Source: Gammaproteobacteria bacterium (GTDB lineage Bacteria > Pseudomonadota > Gammaproteobacteria > Nitrosococcales > Methylophagaceae). Taken from it: a stretch of 59,703 bases of DNA. Location of the stretch: contig JARGFJ010000011.1 of NCBI GenBank assembly GCA_029210875.1, positions 1 to 59,703 on the forward strand. The letters run 5' to 3'. A program made the translations under genes and the position numbers. This document shows, piece after piece, positions 25,960 to 35,083 of this stretch. The stretch's first letter is position 1. Every line of letters starts with the position of its first letter. The notes under the pieces were generated by a model. It was given only the letters and a program-made list of their open reading frames with translations. It was not told where the DNA came from and searched no databases.

Positions 25960-27223
25960 TTAAACTTTCAACTTTAAGACCGGTAATGGCATTGGGAAGC
26001 TGGGTACTGACAATCTTGTCCCCCATTTTAAGCTGATTACTTGCGATCAATAACTGTTTTTGACCACTATCCGTAGTTATTTCACCAATTCGTGTAATAG
26101 TAATGTTTTGCAAAAAACCATCTTTGACTAGATAGACAGAGTCCAAGCCATACAAAGCATCATATGGAATGGCTATCACATTATCTTGTTGTGTGAGGGT
26201 CAGGGTCAGTTGTATAAATGTGCCAATCGCAAGTGATTGATCATCGCTCTTCAATTTAAATAAACCATCAATACCACCACTATCATTGGCAACTTCACCG
26301 GATAATCGTACCAGTTTGAATTGCAACGACTGATCGGCAACTGATGCCTGAGCTGTAACAACCTGCCCTTCAGATAGTATCCTGCTAATCTGATCAACCA
26401 GTCGACCAGGTATTTGGGCTCTGACTTCAAGTTGAGACAGATCATAGGTTGATATCAACTCGTCACCAATGCGAACACGATCGCCTATTGCAACATTTAA
26501 TTTGGCAATTCGCCCATCGAATGGTGATCTAATAGTACAGCGTGATAGATCGAGTTGAGCTTGTTCTAATAAAGCGTGAGCACGACTTTGTTTTGCCTTA
26601 AGTTGAGCCAAACGGGATGGATGTTGAGCGATATCGTGTTCAAGTTTTTTTAAAATAACCAGTTGTTTTTGCTCGGCAGACAACGCATCATCAAGACTAG
26701 CCTGTGATGCTAATCGTGTTTGTTCGAGTTTTTTGGCTCTGGCAACAGCTTTTTGTGATAGCTGTAATAATTGCTTTTCATTTTCAAGAACGGCTTTATC
26801 TCGGTTATAGGCTGTAATTTCACTTTGAATTTGGGCGGTTATTTCATCCAGATCAGCTTGCCGTTGTGTAACAATCAATCGTGCATCGCTATCATCAAGC
26901 TTAACCAAGATATCACCGGCGTTTACCGTATTGCCTTCAAAAGCGTTAATTGTGATTACATCAGCTGATAGTGCAGCTTTTAAGCTTGCTTTAAAAGGTG
27001 TTTCAACACGACCATAGACCGTGAGTTGTGGTGAATAGCTTTGTGGCGAAACAGCAACGGTATTCACGCGCCACACTTTTTGTGGCTTGGTCATTGTTTG
27101 GCTTTGTGGCTTGGTTTTTATTATTAAAACAAACACCAAAATTGCAATGACCAGGATCACAATTGGTAAGACAAGACGTTTAAGCAAACTCATTTCTCCT
27201 TGTTCATTCTGCCAAAACCGCAT
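25952..27223 (-). CDS. RND pump periplasmic adaptor (membrane fusion protein)
   Basis: This 423-residue adaptor has an N-terminal membrane anchor (LVLPIVILVIAILVFVLII) and a biotinyl-lipoyl-like domain split around a long coiled-coil hairpin (about residues 120-240). A beta-barrel part follows, with CTIRSPFDGRIAKLNVAIGD marking re-entry to the lipoyl domain. It is the first gene of the pump operon. Two starts are possible: the ATG at 27223, or the ATG at 27193, which has AAGGAG only 2 bases away and is therefore less likely. Confidence 0.9.
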   Translation of the reverse strand: MRFWQNEQGEMSLLKRLVLPIVILVIAILVFVLIIKTKPQSQTMTKPQKVWRVNTVAVSPQSYSPQLTVYGRVETPFKASLKAALSADVITINAFEGNTVNAGDILVKLDDSDARLIVTQRQADLDEITAQIQSEITAYNRDKAVLENEKQLLQLSQKAVARAKKLEQTRLASQASLDDALSAEQKQLVILKKLEHDIAQHPSRLAQLKAKQSRAHALLEQAQLDLSRCTIRSPFDGRIAKLNVAIGDRVRIGDELISTYDLSQLEVRAQIPGRLVDQISRILSEGQVVTAQASVADQSLQFKLVRLSGEVANDSGGIDGLFKLKSDDQSLAIGTFIQLTLTLTQQDNVIAIPYDALYGLDSVYLVKDGFLQNITITRIGEITTDSGQKQLLIASNQLKMGDKIVSTQLPNAITGLKVESLND

Positions 27224-27280
27224 AGCGGTTTGAGTTGCAACAGAAATAATAGACTTTAGCTATGAAATGTTGGTTCCGAA

Positions 27281-29914
27281 TCATTTTGAATCACGTAGTT
27301 GTTTAGCTAAGTGTTGCCGATCAATAATCAACTTCTCTGGCGTGATTAAACTCGCTTTTAAGTTCGGAAATGCACTCACAATGGATACTAATACGGCTGA
27401 GAAATAAGGTAATGACTGTACCAATAACACAACTATCCATAACAGCATATCCCATGTGTCTATCGATGTTTGAATATACAGTGTTGCCGCAGCAGACCAT
27501 AATGCCAGCATAATTAAGCATTCTTCCGAGGCAGCACCAATTGCTTGAAACAACGCAACAGATTGCTCTTTTTTTGGTGTTCTAATAAAGGGACGACCCG
27601 TTGTAAATATGCCTAACCACATGGCTTTAGCTATGGTATGAGATAACGCTAAGCCAGCAAAAGCGGCTGCAATTGTCTCTCTAATCGATGCCACAATTTG
27701 TACACCATGGTACAAATAGACAACTTTGGCTATTTTGAAACAGAATAACGCCAACGGTAACACTGAAAAAATGATCAAAGGTGGATCAATTCGTGTTGGC
27801 ATGTAAATTAAGGCCAATGACCAGGCTAATGCAGCAAAATTGAAGATCAAGTTAATACCGTCAGCAATCCAGGGTAACCAGCCAGCAATAAAGTGATAAC
27901 GTTGACCTGTCGTCAATTTACTTGGGGATTTACCGAGCAATTCATTAGCATGATGTCGCAAGATCTGCATCGCGCCATAAGCCCAACGAAAACGCTGTAC
28001 CTTATAGTCATTAAATGTATCAGGCATTAGACCTTTGCCGTAACTGTGTGAGGTATAAACAGCTTGATACCCTGCTGAAAATAGCATAAAGCCTAATTGA
28101 GCATCTTCGGTGATTGTATGTTCACCCCACCCGCCCACTTCTTCCAAACAACGGCGTCTAACCATCGTCATCGTGCCATGTTGGATAATGGCATTTCGTT
28201 CATTGCGGGTAACCATGCCAATGTGGAAAAACCCTCGATATTCTGCAAAGCACATGGCTTTGAACGCATTTTCTTCAAGATCACTATAGTCTTGTGGTGC
28301 TTGAACAATGGCGACTTGAGGTTCATGAAATTGTGGAACCAAATCACGTAACCATGTTGGTTCGACACAATAATCACTGTCAATCACAGCAATGACAGTG
28401 GCCTTGTCTGCTGTTTGAGTCAATGCAAAGTTTAATGCACCGGCCTTAAAGCCAGCTAAAGGCGATTTATGGAAAAAGCGAAAACGTTCACCTAAGCTTT
28501 GGCACTGTTGTTCAACCGGCTTCCAAACGGCCTCGTCTTTGGTGTTATTGTCGATAACGATGACTTCAAATCGTGGATAATCAAGTTTAGCCAACGCATT
28601 GAGCGTATTGATTAGCATGTCAGGTGGTTCGTTATAGGCTGGCACATGAATTGACACCATCGGTAATTCATCATCATCGATCTTAATCGGTTTTAACGCA
28701 CGACGTCGTCCTTTAACCCAAAGCGTTTCAGCCCATTCATGTGCCTCTATCAACAGCACCATGATCACACCTAGCATACCCAGCATTAATACTATACCTA
28801 CCAAAACACCGCCTACAGTCATATATTGACGTGAGTAATCGTATGCAATCCATACCACCACTGTTGTTAGTAAATAGGCAATCATCGCTAAAAAGATTCT
28901 GCCACGACGGTTTAAGCTTGCAGCATCCGTCAGTAATAAAGCAAAAATGATCGCTGCTAACAGTACCGATATTGCAGCTATAGATTGCCATTCTGGTACC
29001 CCAACTATGGGTTTTACAAATTCAAATTTGGCATGTCGATCGGCATCGTAAACACCCCAATATGCACCGACAGCACCTTCAAGTTTACGTTTCCATGGCT
29101 GATCAAAGGCTTCCATTACATAGTAGGTGTAGTCTTTTTCTTCTGCCCTGTTTAGAAAACGACGAAGAAATTTTGCCTGTTCAGCTTCATCAGCAACGGC
29201 TTCTTTACGGGTGCGTCCATTGCTGGGCCAACCTACTTCAGCGATTACAATAGGCTTATGTGGAAACATTTCCTGAAGTTGTTGCATACGTTGATCAATA
29301 TAATCAACAGCACCTTCATTATCGATGCCTTCCCAATAAGGCAACATATGCACAGCTATAAAATCGACATATTGTGCCAGCTCAGGATGATCGATCCATA
29401 CATGCCATGGTTCAGCGGTACTTACTGGCATACCTACTTCTGCACGCACATGATTTAGGTACTGACCTAAAAGGCCAATTGGCACATCATTACGTAAAAT
29501 AGATTCGTTACCGATGATGACACGCACAACATTGCTACGATTTTGGTCAGCAATCTTAATGGCTTGCTCAACTTCAACCAGATTATTTTGTAGTCGATTA
29601 TCTATCCATGCACCCAACGCGACATTTAAATTATGTTTTTTTGCCAGCCTGGGTACGTCTGCCATAGCACCAGCAACAGTATAGGTTCGAACTGAATGGG
29701 TTTTACCCGACAATAATTGAAGATCTTGCTCAATTTCATCAGCGCCTGGCAAGTTCCCCGCACCAGGGTCGTGTTGTGCTCGCATTGGTGAAAATGAAAA
29801 GCCCTTTATTATCACTGGCCACATTGGTTCAATTTCTGGCCGATTAATATAAGCTAAAAAACCATAGGTCACAGCGGCAACAATCACGGCAATCAGAATA
29901 TTGATTCGTACCAT
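27281..29914 (-). CDS. NdvB-like beta-glucan synthase (GH17-like domain plus GT2)
   Basis: This 877-residue membrane protein has an N-terminal helix and then a periplasmic GH17-like domain with NES (acid/base) and VIAEVGWPSNG (nucleophile). Several helices, a cytoplasmic GT2 domain and further helices follow. The GT2 core motifs are present: DSDYC, ITEDAQLG and QRFRW. The architecture matches Pseudomonas NdvB, which makes cyclic beta-1,3-glucans linked to biofilm antibiotic tolerance. It stands alone between the RND operon and rapA. Confidence 0.85.
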   Translation of the reverse strand: MVRINILIAVIVAAVTYGFLAYINRPEIEPMWPVIIKGFSFSPMRAQHDPGAGNLPGADEIEQDLQLLSGKTHSVRTYTVAGAMADVPRLAKKHNLNVALGAWIDNRLQNNLVEVEQAIKIADQNRSNVVRVIIGNESILRNDVPIGLLGQYLNHVRAEVGMPVSTAEPWHVWIDHPELAQYVDFIAVHMLPYWEGIDNEGAVDYIDQRMQQLQEMFPHKPIVIAEVGWPSNGRTRKEAVADEAEQAKFLRRFLNRAEEKDYTYYVMEAFDQPWKRKLEGAVGAYWGVYDADRHAKFEFVKPIVGVPEWQSIAAISVLLAAIIFALLLTDAASLNRRGRIFLAMIAYLLTTVVVWIAYDYSRQYMTVGGVLVGIVLMLGMLGVIMVLLIEAHEWAETLWVKGRRRALKPIKIDDDELPMVSIHVPAYNEPPDMLINTLNALAKLDYPRFEVIVIDNNTKDEAVWKPVEQQCQSLGERFRFFHKSPLAGFKAGALNFALTQTADKATVIAVIDSDYCVEPTWLRDLVPQFHEPQVAIVQAPQDYSDLEENAFKAMCFAEYRGFFHIGMVTRNERNAIIQHGTMTMVRRRCLEEVGGWGEHTITEDAQLGFMLFSAGYQAVYTSHSYGKGLMPDTFNDYKVQRFRWAYGAMQILRHHANELLGKSPSKLTTGQRYHFIAGWLPWIADGINLIFNFAALAWSLALIYMPTRIDPPLIIFSVLPLALFCFKIAKVVYLYHGVQIVASIRETIAAAFAGLALSHTIAKAMWLGIFTTGRPFIRTPKKEQSVALFQAIGAASEECLIMLALWSAAATLYIQTSIDTWDMLLWIVVLLVQSLPYFSAVLVSIVSAFPNLKASLITPEKLIIDRQHLAKQLRDSK

Positions 29915-29967
29915 TTTATTTACCTGGCCAAATCAGGCATAAAGACAGATGCATTATGTAAATCTTG

Positions 29968-32823
29968 CTATTTTGGGTCAGTTGTAATGGCAACACGCAC
30001 CGCATCAAGTTTTAGTTGGGCGTTATTGATGGCCTCTGCCAATACATATTTACTTTGTTCAAGGTAATCAATTTCTTGTTGCCTGATATTAGGATTAACA
30101 TGAGCAAGTGCTGTTAATCGTTCAATTTCAGAAGACAAATGATGTTGCATCTTTTGTTGGGCTTGTTCAATCATCAATTTTTGTTGTGCCAACACATGGT
30201 TTTTTGCACTATCTATCAATGCGTTTATTTGAGGACGAGCATGGCGAACCAGTTCTTGAGCTGTTACCTTGGGTATACGTCCAGCAAGATCATTAAACTC
30301 ATCTTGTTCAAATACATCACTGTAATCACGGCCTTTGTCATTGATCAAACAACGTACATAAGACTGATTTAGGTAGCGATTCAATTGAAGTGATCGTGGT
30401 GCTGAATATTGCATAGTGAAAATAGCTTCAACCAGTAATGTTCCGGCATTTAGTTTATCAGTAGCCAGTGTACAAAAAGCGCTGTTACCAAAATCACTAT
30501 GGGTAATCATATCCAGACTACCCAGCACCATCGGGTGTTCCCAGCTTAAAAACGCCATATCTTCACGTACTAACGCACGATGACGTTTATAGGTTGCTGT
30601 CATACCATCTTCAGGTAAAGCGGGAAAGTGATGATGCAACATATGGTTGCCAGGTTCTAAAATGACACTATCAGCACTATGTGTTTGTTGTTCCACCCCA
30701 TACTCGTCAAAAACAGCATCCATAAATGAGGCTAATTCATAGGTTCTACCAGCATCTTCCAAGTCAGCCACCAATTCATTAGCGACCGTTAGATTGCATG
30801 AATTAAGCTCTAATAAACGATCACGACCTTGTTGAAGATTTTTTAAGGTTTGTTCAGTAAGCTGCTGTGTTGTCTCAATTAAATCAGCAATTTTTTGAGT
30901 ATCAGTTGTGTTATGCAGACAATATTCCAGCTTAGCGATGACGGCTTGTTGGATAGTGCTGCCAGCGGGGAAAACACGTTCAAACGCATTCATACCCTGG
31001 TGATACCACTGCAATAAAATTGCTTGAGCCGAATTGTCATAATATGGCACGTGAATATGAACATCATGGTGCTGACCAATACGATCTAAACGCCCAATAC
31101 GCTGTTCTAATAAGTCAGGATTCAATGGCAAATCAAATAAAATTAAATGATGAGAAAATTGGAAATTGCGACCTTCGCTACCAATTTCAGAGCAAACCAT
31201 GATCTGAGCGCCCTCTTCCTCATCAGCAAAATAAGCGGCAGCGCGATCACGATGCACCAATGATAAACCCTCATGAAATACCGATGTTCTAAAACCTTTG
31301 CTAATTCGTAAATAAAGCTCTAACAATTGTGCCGTATTGGCATTGGCACAGATAACCAGAATTTTTTCTTTTTTATGTTGAATTAACCAATCACTTAACC
31401 ATGTAACTCGCGAGTCTAGTTCTAACCATTCATCACCCAATAGTTGCTCAGATTGAATCAAGGCCATGGTGTCAGCTTGGGCTAATTGTTGCTGATATTC
31501 GCTTGGAATAGCTAAAGGATAACTGTGTAAAAAGCGTTGCGGGAAACCTTCAACAACATCACGGGTATTTCTGAATAAAATACGGCCAGTACCATGTCTG
31601 TCTAATAATGCACTAATCGCATTGTGACGAGCGGCATCAAAATCTTCAGCTGTATTAAGCTCATCTGCACTGGCTTTACCAAGATAGTTGCTGAGCGTTG
31701 GAACAATGGTACTCAAATGTGTTTGAGCATCATCAGCTAATAAAGCAGTTACCAAGTCAGATACCGGTTGATACTGTGTTTCCTGCTGACGGAATAGGTC
31801 TAAATTATGATAGCGATCAGGATCTAATAAACGTAAACGTGCAAAGTGACTTTCGATGCCTAATTGCTCAGGTGTTGCTGTTAATAACAATAAGCCGGCG
31901 ACATGTGATGATAGGCCTTCAATCGCAAGATATTCCGGACTGGCATTATCCTGTTGCCACTGTAAATGATGGGCTTCATCAACGATCATTAAATCCCACT
32001 GCGCAGCTTGTGCATCACGATAAATAGCAGGGTTGGATGTCAACGTAGATAAATTACACAATACCAACTGAGCACTATCAAACGGATTGCTGTCATCAGC
32101 TTCCGTTAAGGCGTCATGCCTTTCTTGATCCATAATCGTAAAAGACAGATTGAAACGGCGTAACATTTCAACTAACCATTGATGAATCAAACTATCAGGC
32201 ACAACGATCAAGACACGATCAGCACGCCCCGTTATTAATTGCTGATGAATAATCAGCCCAGCTTCAATTGTTTTACCAAGACCAACTTCATCAGCCAGCA
32301 AAACCCGTGGTGCATAACGTGTCGCAACTTGATGCGCGATATAAAGCTGATGAGGCAATAATTGAACGCGCGCGCCCATTAAGCCAAATACAGCAGATTG
32401 TTGTAAACGGTGTTGGTGTGCCAAGGCGTCAATTCTTAATTCGAATTGACTATTTTTATCGATCTGCCCTGCAAATAAACGATCTTGCGGCTGACTGAAC
32501 TGGACATTACTATCCAGATCTATTTCATGAATACTGACATCATTACCTTGATCGTCATGGCCTTGGTATATAAAACAGCCATTAAACTCGTGACGTTCAG
32601 TAATGACAAAACTCACACCTTCACCAGTGTTAACCCGTTCACCAACGGGATATTGTACCCGACTTAGCGGTGCAATATCGGCAGCATAAGTTCGAAGTTC
32701 ACCGGAGGCGGGAAATAGAATTTCGATACGTCGACCAGAGGTTTTCTTAATAATGCCAAGCCCTAACTCCGATTCACTATTACTAACCCATCTTTGACCA
32801 ACTGCAAACTGCGTAACTGACAA
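29968..32823 (-). CDS. rapA: RNA polymerase-associated ATPase RapA
   Basis: This Swi2/Snf2-type ATPase of about 951 residues recycles stalled RNA polymerase. It has the N-terminal Tudor-like segment (GQRWVSNSESELGLG), Walker A in LLADEVGLGKTIEAG, the VVDEAHH-type box (IVDEAHHLQW), and helicase C motifs (GSEGRNFQFS, EQRIGRLDRIGQ). I place the start at the TTG at 32821-32823 because GAGG lies 9 bases upstream. The in-frame TTG at 32838 overlaps that ribosome site. Alignment with E. coli RapA also fits the shorter form. Confidence 0.9.
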   Translation of the reverse strand: MSVTQFAVGQRWVSNSESELGLGIIKKTSGRRIEILFPASGELRTYAADIAPLSRVQYPVGERVNTGEGVSFVITERHEFNGCFIYQGHDDQGNDVSIHEIDLDSNVQFSQPQDRLFAGQIDKNSQFELRIDALAHQHRLQQSAVFGLMGARVQLLPHQLYIAHQVATRYAPRVLLADEVGLGKTIEAGLIIHQQLITGRADRVLIVVPDSLIHQWLVEMLRRFNLSFTIMDQERHDALTEADDSNPFDSAQLVLCNLSTLTSNPAIYRDAQAAQWDLMIVDEAHHLQWQQDNASPEYLAIEGLSSHVAGLLLLTATPEQLGIESHFARLRLLDPDRYHNLDLFRQQETQYQPVSDLVTALLADDAQTHLSTIVPTLSNYLGKASADELNTAEDFDAARHNAISALLDRHGTGRILFRNTRDVVEGFPQRFLHSYPLAIPSEYQQQLAQADTMALIQSEQLLGDEWLELDSRVTWLSDWLIQHKKEKILVICANANTAQLLELYLRISKGFRTSVFHEGLSLVHRDRAAAYFADEEEGAQIMVCSEIGSEGRNFQFSHHLILFDLPLNPDLLEQRIGRLDRIGQHHDVHIHVPYYDNSAQAILLQWYHQGMNAFERVFPAGSTIQQAVIAKLEYCLHNTTDTQKIADLIETTQQLTEQTLKNLQQGRDRLLELNSCNLTVANELVADLEDAGRTYELASFMDAVFDEYGVEQQTHSADSVILEPGNHMLHHHFPALPEDGMTATYKRHRALVREDMAFLSWEHPMVLGSLDMITHSDFGNSAFCTLATDKLNAGTLLVEAIFTMQYSAPRSLQLNRYLNQSYVRCLINDKGRDYSDVFEQDEFNDLAGRIPKVTAQELVRHARPQINALIDSAKNHVLAQQKLMIEQAQQKMQHHLSSEIERLTALAHVNPNIRQQEIDYLEQSKYVLAEAINNAQLKLDAVRVAITTDPK

Positions 32824-32904
32824 AACATTTAACCTCAATATGACTAAATTAACAGTGGAATTTTACCAGTGAATGAACATGATTACGCTGTTTTATTTTG
32901 GTTT

Positions 32905-32920
32905 TTAGTGTTAACACTAA
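32905..32920. promoter_or_regulatory. 16-base perfect palindrome upstream of rapA
   Basis: TTAGTGTTAACACTAA is perfectly self-complementary and lies about 80 bases before the rapA start, in the 160-base gap between lexA and rapA. The length and symmetry fit an operator for a dimeric repressor. It does not match the E. coli LexA box. Which protein binds is unknown. Confidence 0.4.
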
Positions 32921-32997
32921 TTTAGCTTATTTTTATGGAATTACTGATTATGAATAGTCGAGATGAGGATAGGAATGTGTATAAACGTGAACGTTAT

Positions 32998-33618
32998 TTA
33001 AGGATATGTTCTCAACTGTCCAACGACTATGCCTTGGATCGCTATACGTTTGGCAGGTAATGTAACTGGCTCATAATTAACATTGGCGGGCATCAACGTC
33101 ACTGTTTCATCATCATTTAACAACAACGTTTTGAGCGTAGCGTCATAACCATCAACAAGTGCAACAACAATATCACCATGGCGTGCTGTCTGTTGAGATT
33201 GGATAACGACATAATCTCCAGACATGATTGCTTTATCGATCATTGAGTCGCCATTAACTTTCAGTACAAAGCGCCCTTTTCCTGCAAACATGCCACCCAA
33301 ATCGATCTCTGACTCATCATGAACCGCTTCAATTAAACGACCAGCAGCAATTTTGCCCATAACGGGCAATGTTACGGATACAGCTTCACTACCATCAGTA
33401 TTCTTTTCAACTAATCGTAAACCGCGAGTTTTTCCAACTAAGCGATCGACTAAACCTTGATTAACCAAAGCCTGAATATAATTATGTACGGAGCCTTGTG
33501 AAGACAAACCAATGCCTTGGGCAACTTCAGACAATAAGGGTGAACGTCCCTGCTCTTTTATGAATCTACGGATAAAGTCATACGTATCTTGCTGGCGTTC
33601 TGTTAGCATAAACATCAC
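32998..33618 (-). CDS. lexA: LexA repressor
   Basis: This SOS repressor of about 203-206 residues has an N-terminal winged helix (LTERQQDTYDFIRRFIKEQG, then LSSQGSVHNYIQALV) and a C-terminal peptidase domain. Counting from the MLTERQQ methionine, the self-cleavage site is A89-G90, with serine S122 (GDSM) and lysine K160. The recognition helix differs from that of E. coli LexA, so the operator is probably different too, and no CTGT-N8-ACAG box is seen upstream. The start is either the ATG at 33618 or the one at 33609. Confidence 0.9.
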   Translation of the reverse strand: MMFMLTERQQDTYDFIRRFIKEQGRSPLLSEVAQGIGLSSQGSVHNYIQALVNQGLVDRLVGKTRGLRLVEKNTDGSEAVSVTLPVMGKIAAGRLIEAVHDESEIDLGGMFAGKGRFVLKVNGDSMIDKAIMSGDYVVIQSQQTARHGDIVVALVDGYDATLKTLLLNDDETVTLMPANVNYEPVTLPAKRIAIQGIVVGQLRTYP

Positions 33619-33686
33619 TCACTAATTAATAAGAATATATCAAGAAGAAAATATAAAGAACTTTCGATTTTTGGTCAATACTCATT

Positions 33687-34442
33687 TTAATTAAAATAAT
33701 GAGATACGGCTTCTACAACGGATGAGGCCAATTGAAAACGTGAACTTGACCTTAGGTTTTCATCACCTTGTTGATACTTTCCAGTTTGCACTAAACAGCC
33801 CTGTAGACCAGCATTGATGGCTCCTATCACATCCGCTTCGATATCGTCACCGATCATTACAGCGTCACGTGGTTTACATCCCAAGGATTCCACAGCCAGC
33901 ATGAAAAAGGCTTGTGCAGGTTTACCTATAATTTCAGCTTCACGGTTTGCGGCATATTCCAGTGCATGTATAAATGGTCCCGCATCGAGATACAGTTTAT
34001 CTTTTGCTCTGAAATAGCGGTTGCGTCCTATTCCTAACAATGACGCGCCATTCATAATTAAATCAAAAGCGGTATTCAAGCGTTCAAAATCAAATTGTTC
34101 CGCAGCATCTGTGATAACAACAGCATTAGCCTGTTGCTGATCATATTGTTCAAATTCTGACGCTATATTAGGATGTATAAGGCAATAGGGACGGAGTTTT
34201 CTTGTTTGTATTACGTGTTGCATGGCGGTGATGGCTGTATATATCTGCGATTTTTCAATTCTAAATCCCATATCGGATAATGATGCATAAATCTCAGATT
34301 TTGTATTACGCGAACTATTCGTCACAAATCGCATAGGAATGTTAGAACGATGTAAATGATTTATTGCATCAACTGCACCAGCAATGGGTCTGTTGTCCTG
34401 ATAAAGCACCCCACTGATATCAAATATAATTGATTTAATCAT
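33687..34442 (-). CDS. HAD-IIA family phosphatase, LHPP-like
   Basis: This 251-residue HAD hydrolase has FDISGVLY in the nucleophile loop, FVTNSS for motif II, IIGKPA for the lysine and VMIGDDIEADVIGA for motif IV. The D-x-S loop is typical of the LHPP subgroup (phospholysine/phosphohistidine phosphatase), where other HAD enzymes have D-x-D. The natural substrate is unknown. The start is the ATG at 34440-34442, with AGGAGG 7 bases upstream; the ATG at 34469 precedes that ribosome site. Confidence 0.82.
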   Translation of the reverse strand: MIKSIIFDISGVLYQDNRPIAGAVDAINHLHRSNIPMRFVTNSSRNTKSEIYASLSDMGFRIEKSQIYTAITAMQHVIQTRKLRPYCLIHPNIASEFEQYDQQQANAVVITDAAEQFDFERLNTAFDLIMNGASLLGIGRNRYFRAKDKLYLDAGPFIHALEYAANREAEIIGKPAQAFFMLAVESLGCKPRDAVMIGDDIEADVIGAINAGLQGCLVQTGKYQQGDENLRSSSRFQLASSVVEAVSHYFN

Positions 34443-34665
34443 CGTTATACCCTCCTGGCTTGAGTACATGAAGATCTCTTTGTTAATTATATACTTATTG
34501 TGCCCTGTTGTTACTGAACAAGCCTCTAGACAGGTAGTGTTACAACCTTGTCATAAAGTTTAGGAACAACCTCCTGATATATGAGGATGTTTGCCTCGTG
34601 TGGTTGAGCTTGGCTAGTTATATTCTATTTGCCATCAACTTAATCTTTATCACGGAGTGACCACA

Positions 34666-35043
34666 ATGAAAAAAACTAGGCTTTATGTATTAGTCGGTGC
34701 ACTTTTTTCTATAAGTGCCTATGCAACAGAATCAACTATTGAATTATTGGCAGGTGTTGAGGCCGGTATTGAAACTCAAACTGCAATGACAGAAGCTGAC
34801 TTAAACAAAACACAAGACATTTTATCCAACACTAAAACGGGTGCAGTAACCTCTTGGTATAACCTGGATACAACAACCCACTATGATCTCAAAGTTGGTA
34901 AACACTATAGTTCAGACTTACGTCCATGCGTGTCATATCAATTGATTACAAAACATAGCTCTTCAACACAAGAGAAGGCGCTAGATGCTTGCTTAAATTA
35001 CGATGGCAACTGGATCTCAGTTGTTGGTATAAACGGTTTTTAG
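34666..35043 (+). CDS. Small secreted protein with a C-terminal 17-kDa-antigen-like domain
   Basis: This 125-residue protein has a signal peptide (LYVLVGALFSISAYA). After a low-complexity Thr/Glu-rich stretch, the C-terminal half has NLDTTTHYDLKVGKHYSS, a C in RPCVSYQL, a second C in LDACLNYDGNWIS. This W-N-(P)-TG, RPC and C-x4-DG-W layout resembles the RT0821/17-kDa surface-antigen domain. The start at 34666 is supported by CGGAG just upstream. It stands alone with a strong terminator 8 bases after the stop. The resemblance is moderate and the function unknown. Confidence 0.6.
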   Translation: MKKTRLYVLVGALFSISAYATESTIELLAGVEAGIETQTAMTEADLNKTQDILSNTKTGAVTSWYNLDTTTHYDLKVGKHYSSDLRPCVSYQLITKHSSSTQEKALDACLNYDGNWISVVGINGF

Positions 35044-35050
35044 AGTATGG

Positions 35051-35080
35051 ATGAGTGTATCAAACCGTTGATACACTCAT
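35051..35080. terminator. Bidirectional terminator between the secreted-protein gene and cmoB
   Basis: A perfect 13-base stem (ATGAGTGTATCAA / TTGATACACTCAT) with a 4-base loop is followed by TTTTCT on the plus strand. It sits in the 40-base gap between convergent genes and can end both. Confidence 0.85.
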
Positions 35081-35083
35081 TTT

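Noticed and set aside
33687..34442. Serine in place of the second aspartate of the HAD nucleophile loop (DISG)
   Set aside because: It is the normal state in the LHPP subgroup, so it is not evidence of inactivation.
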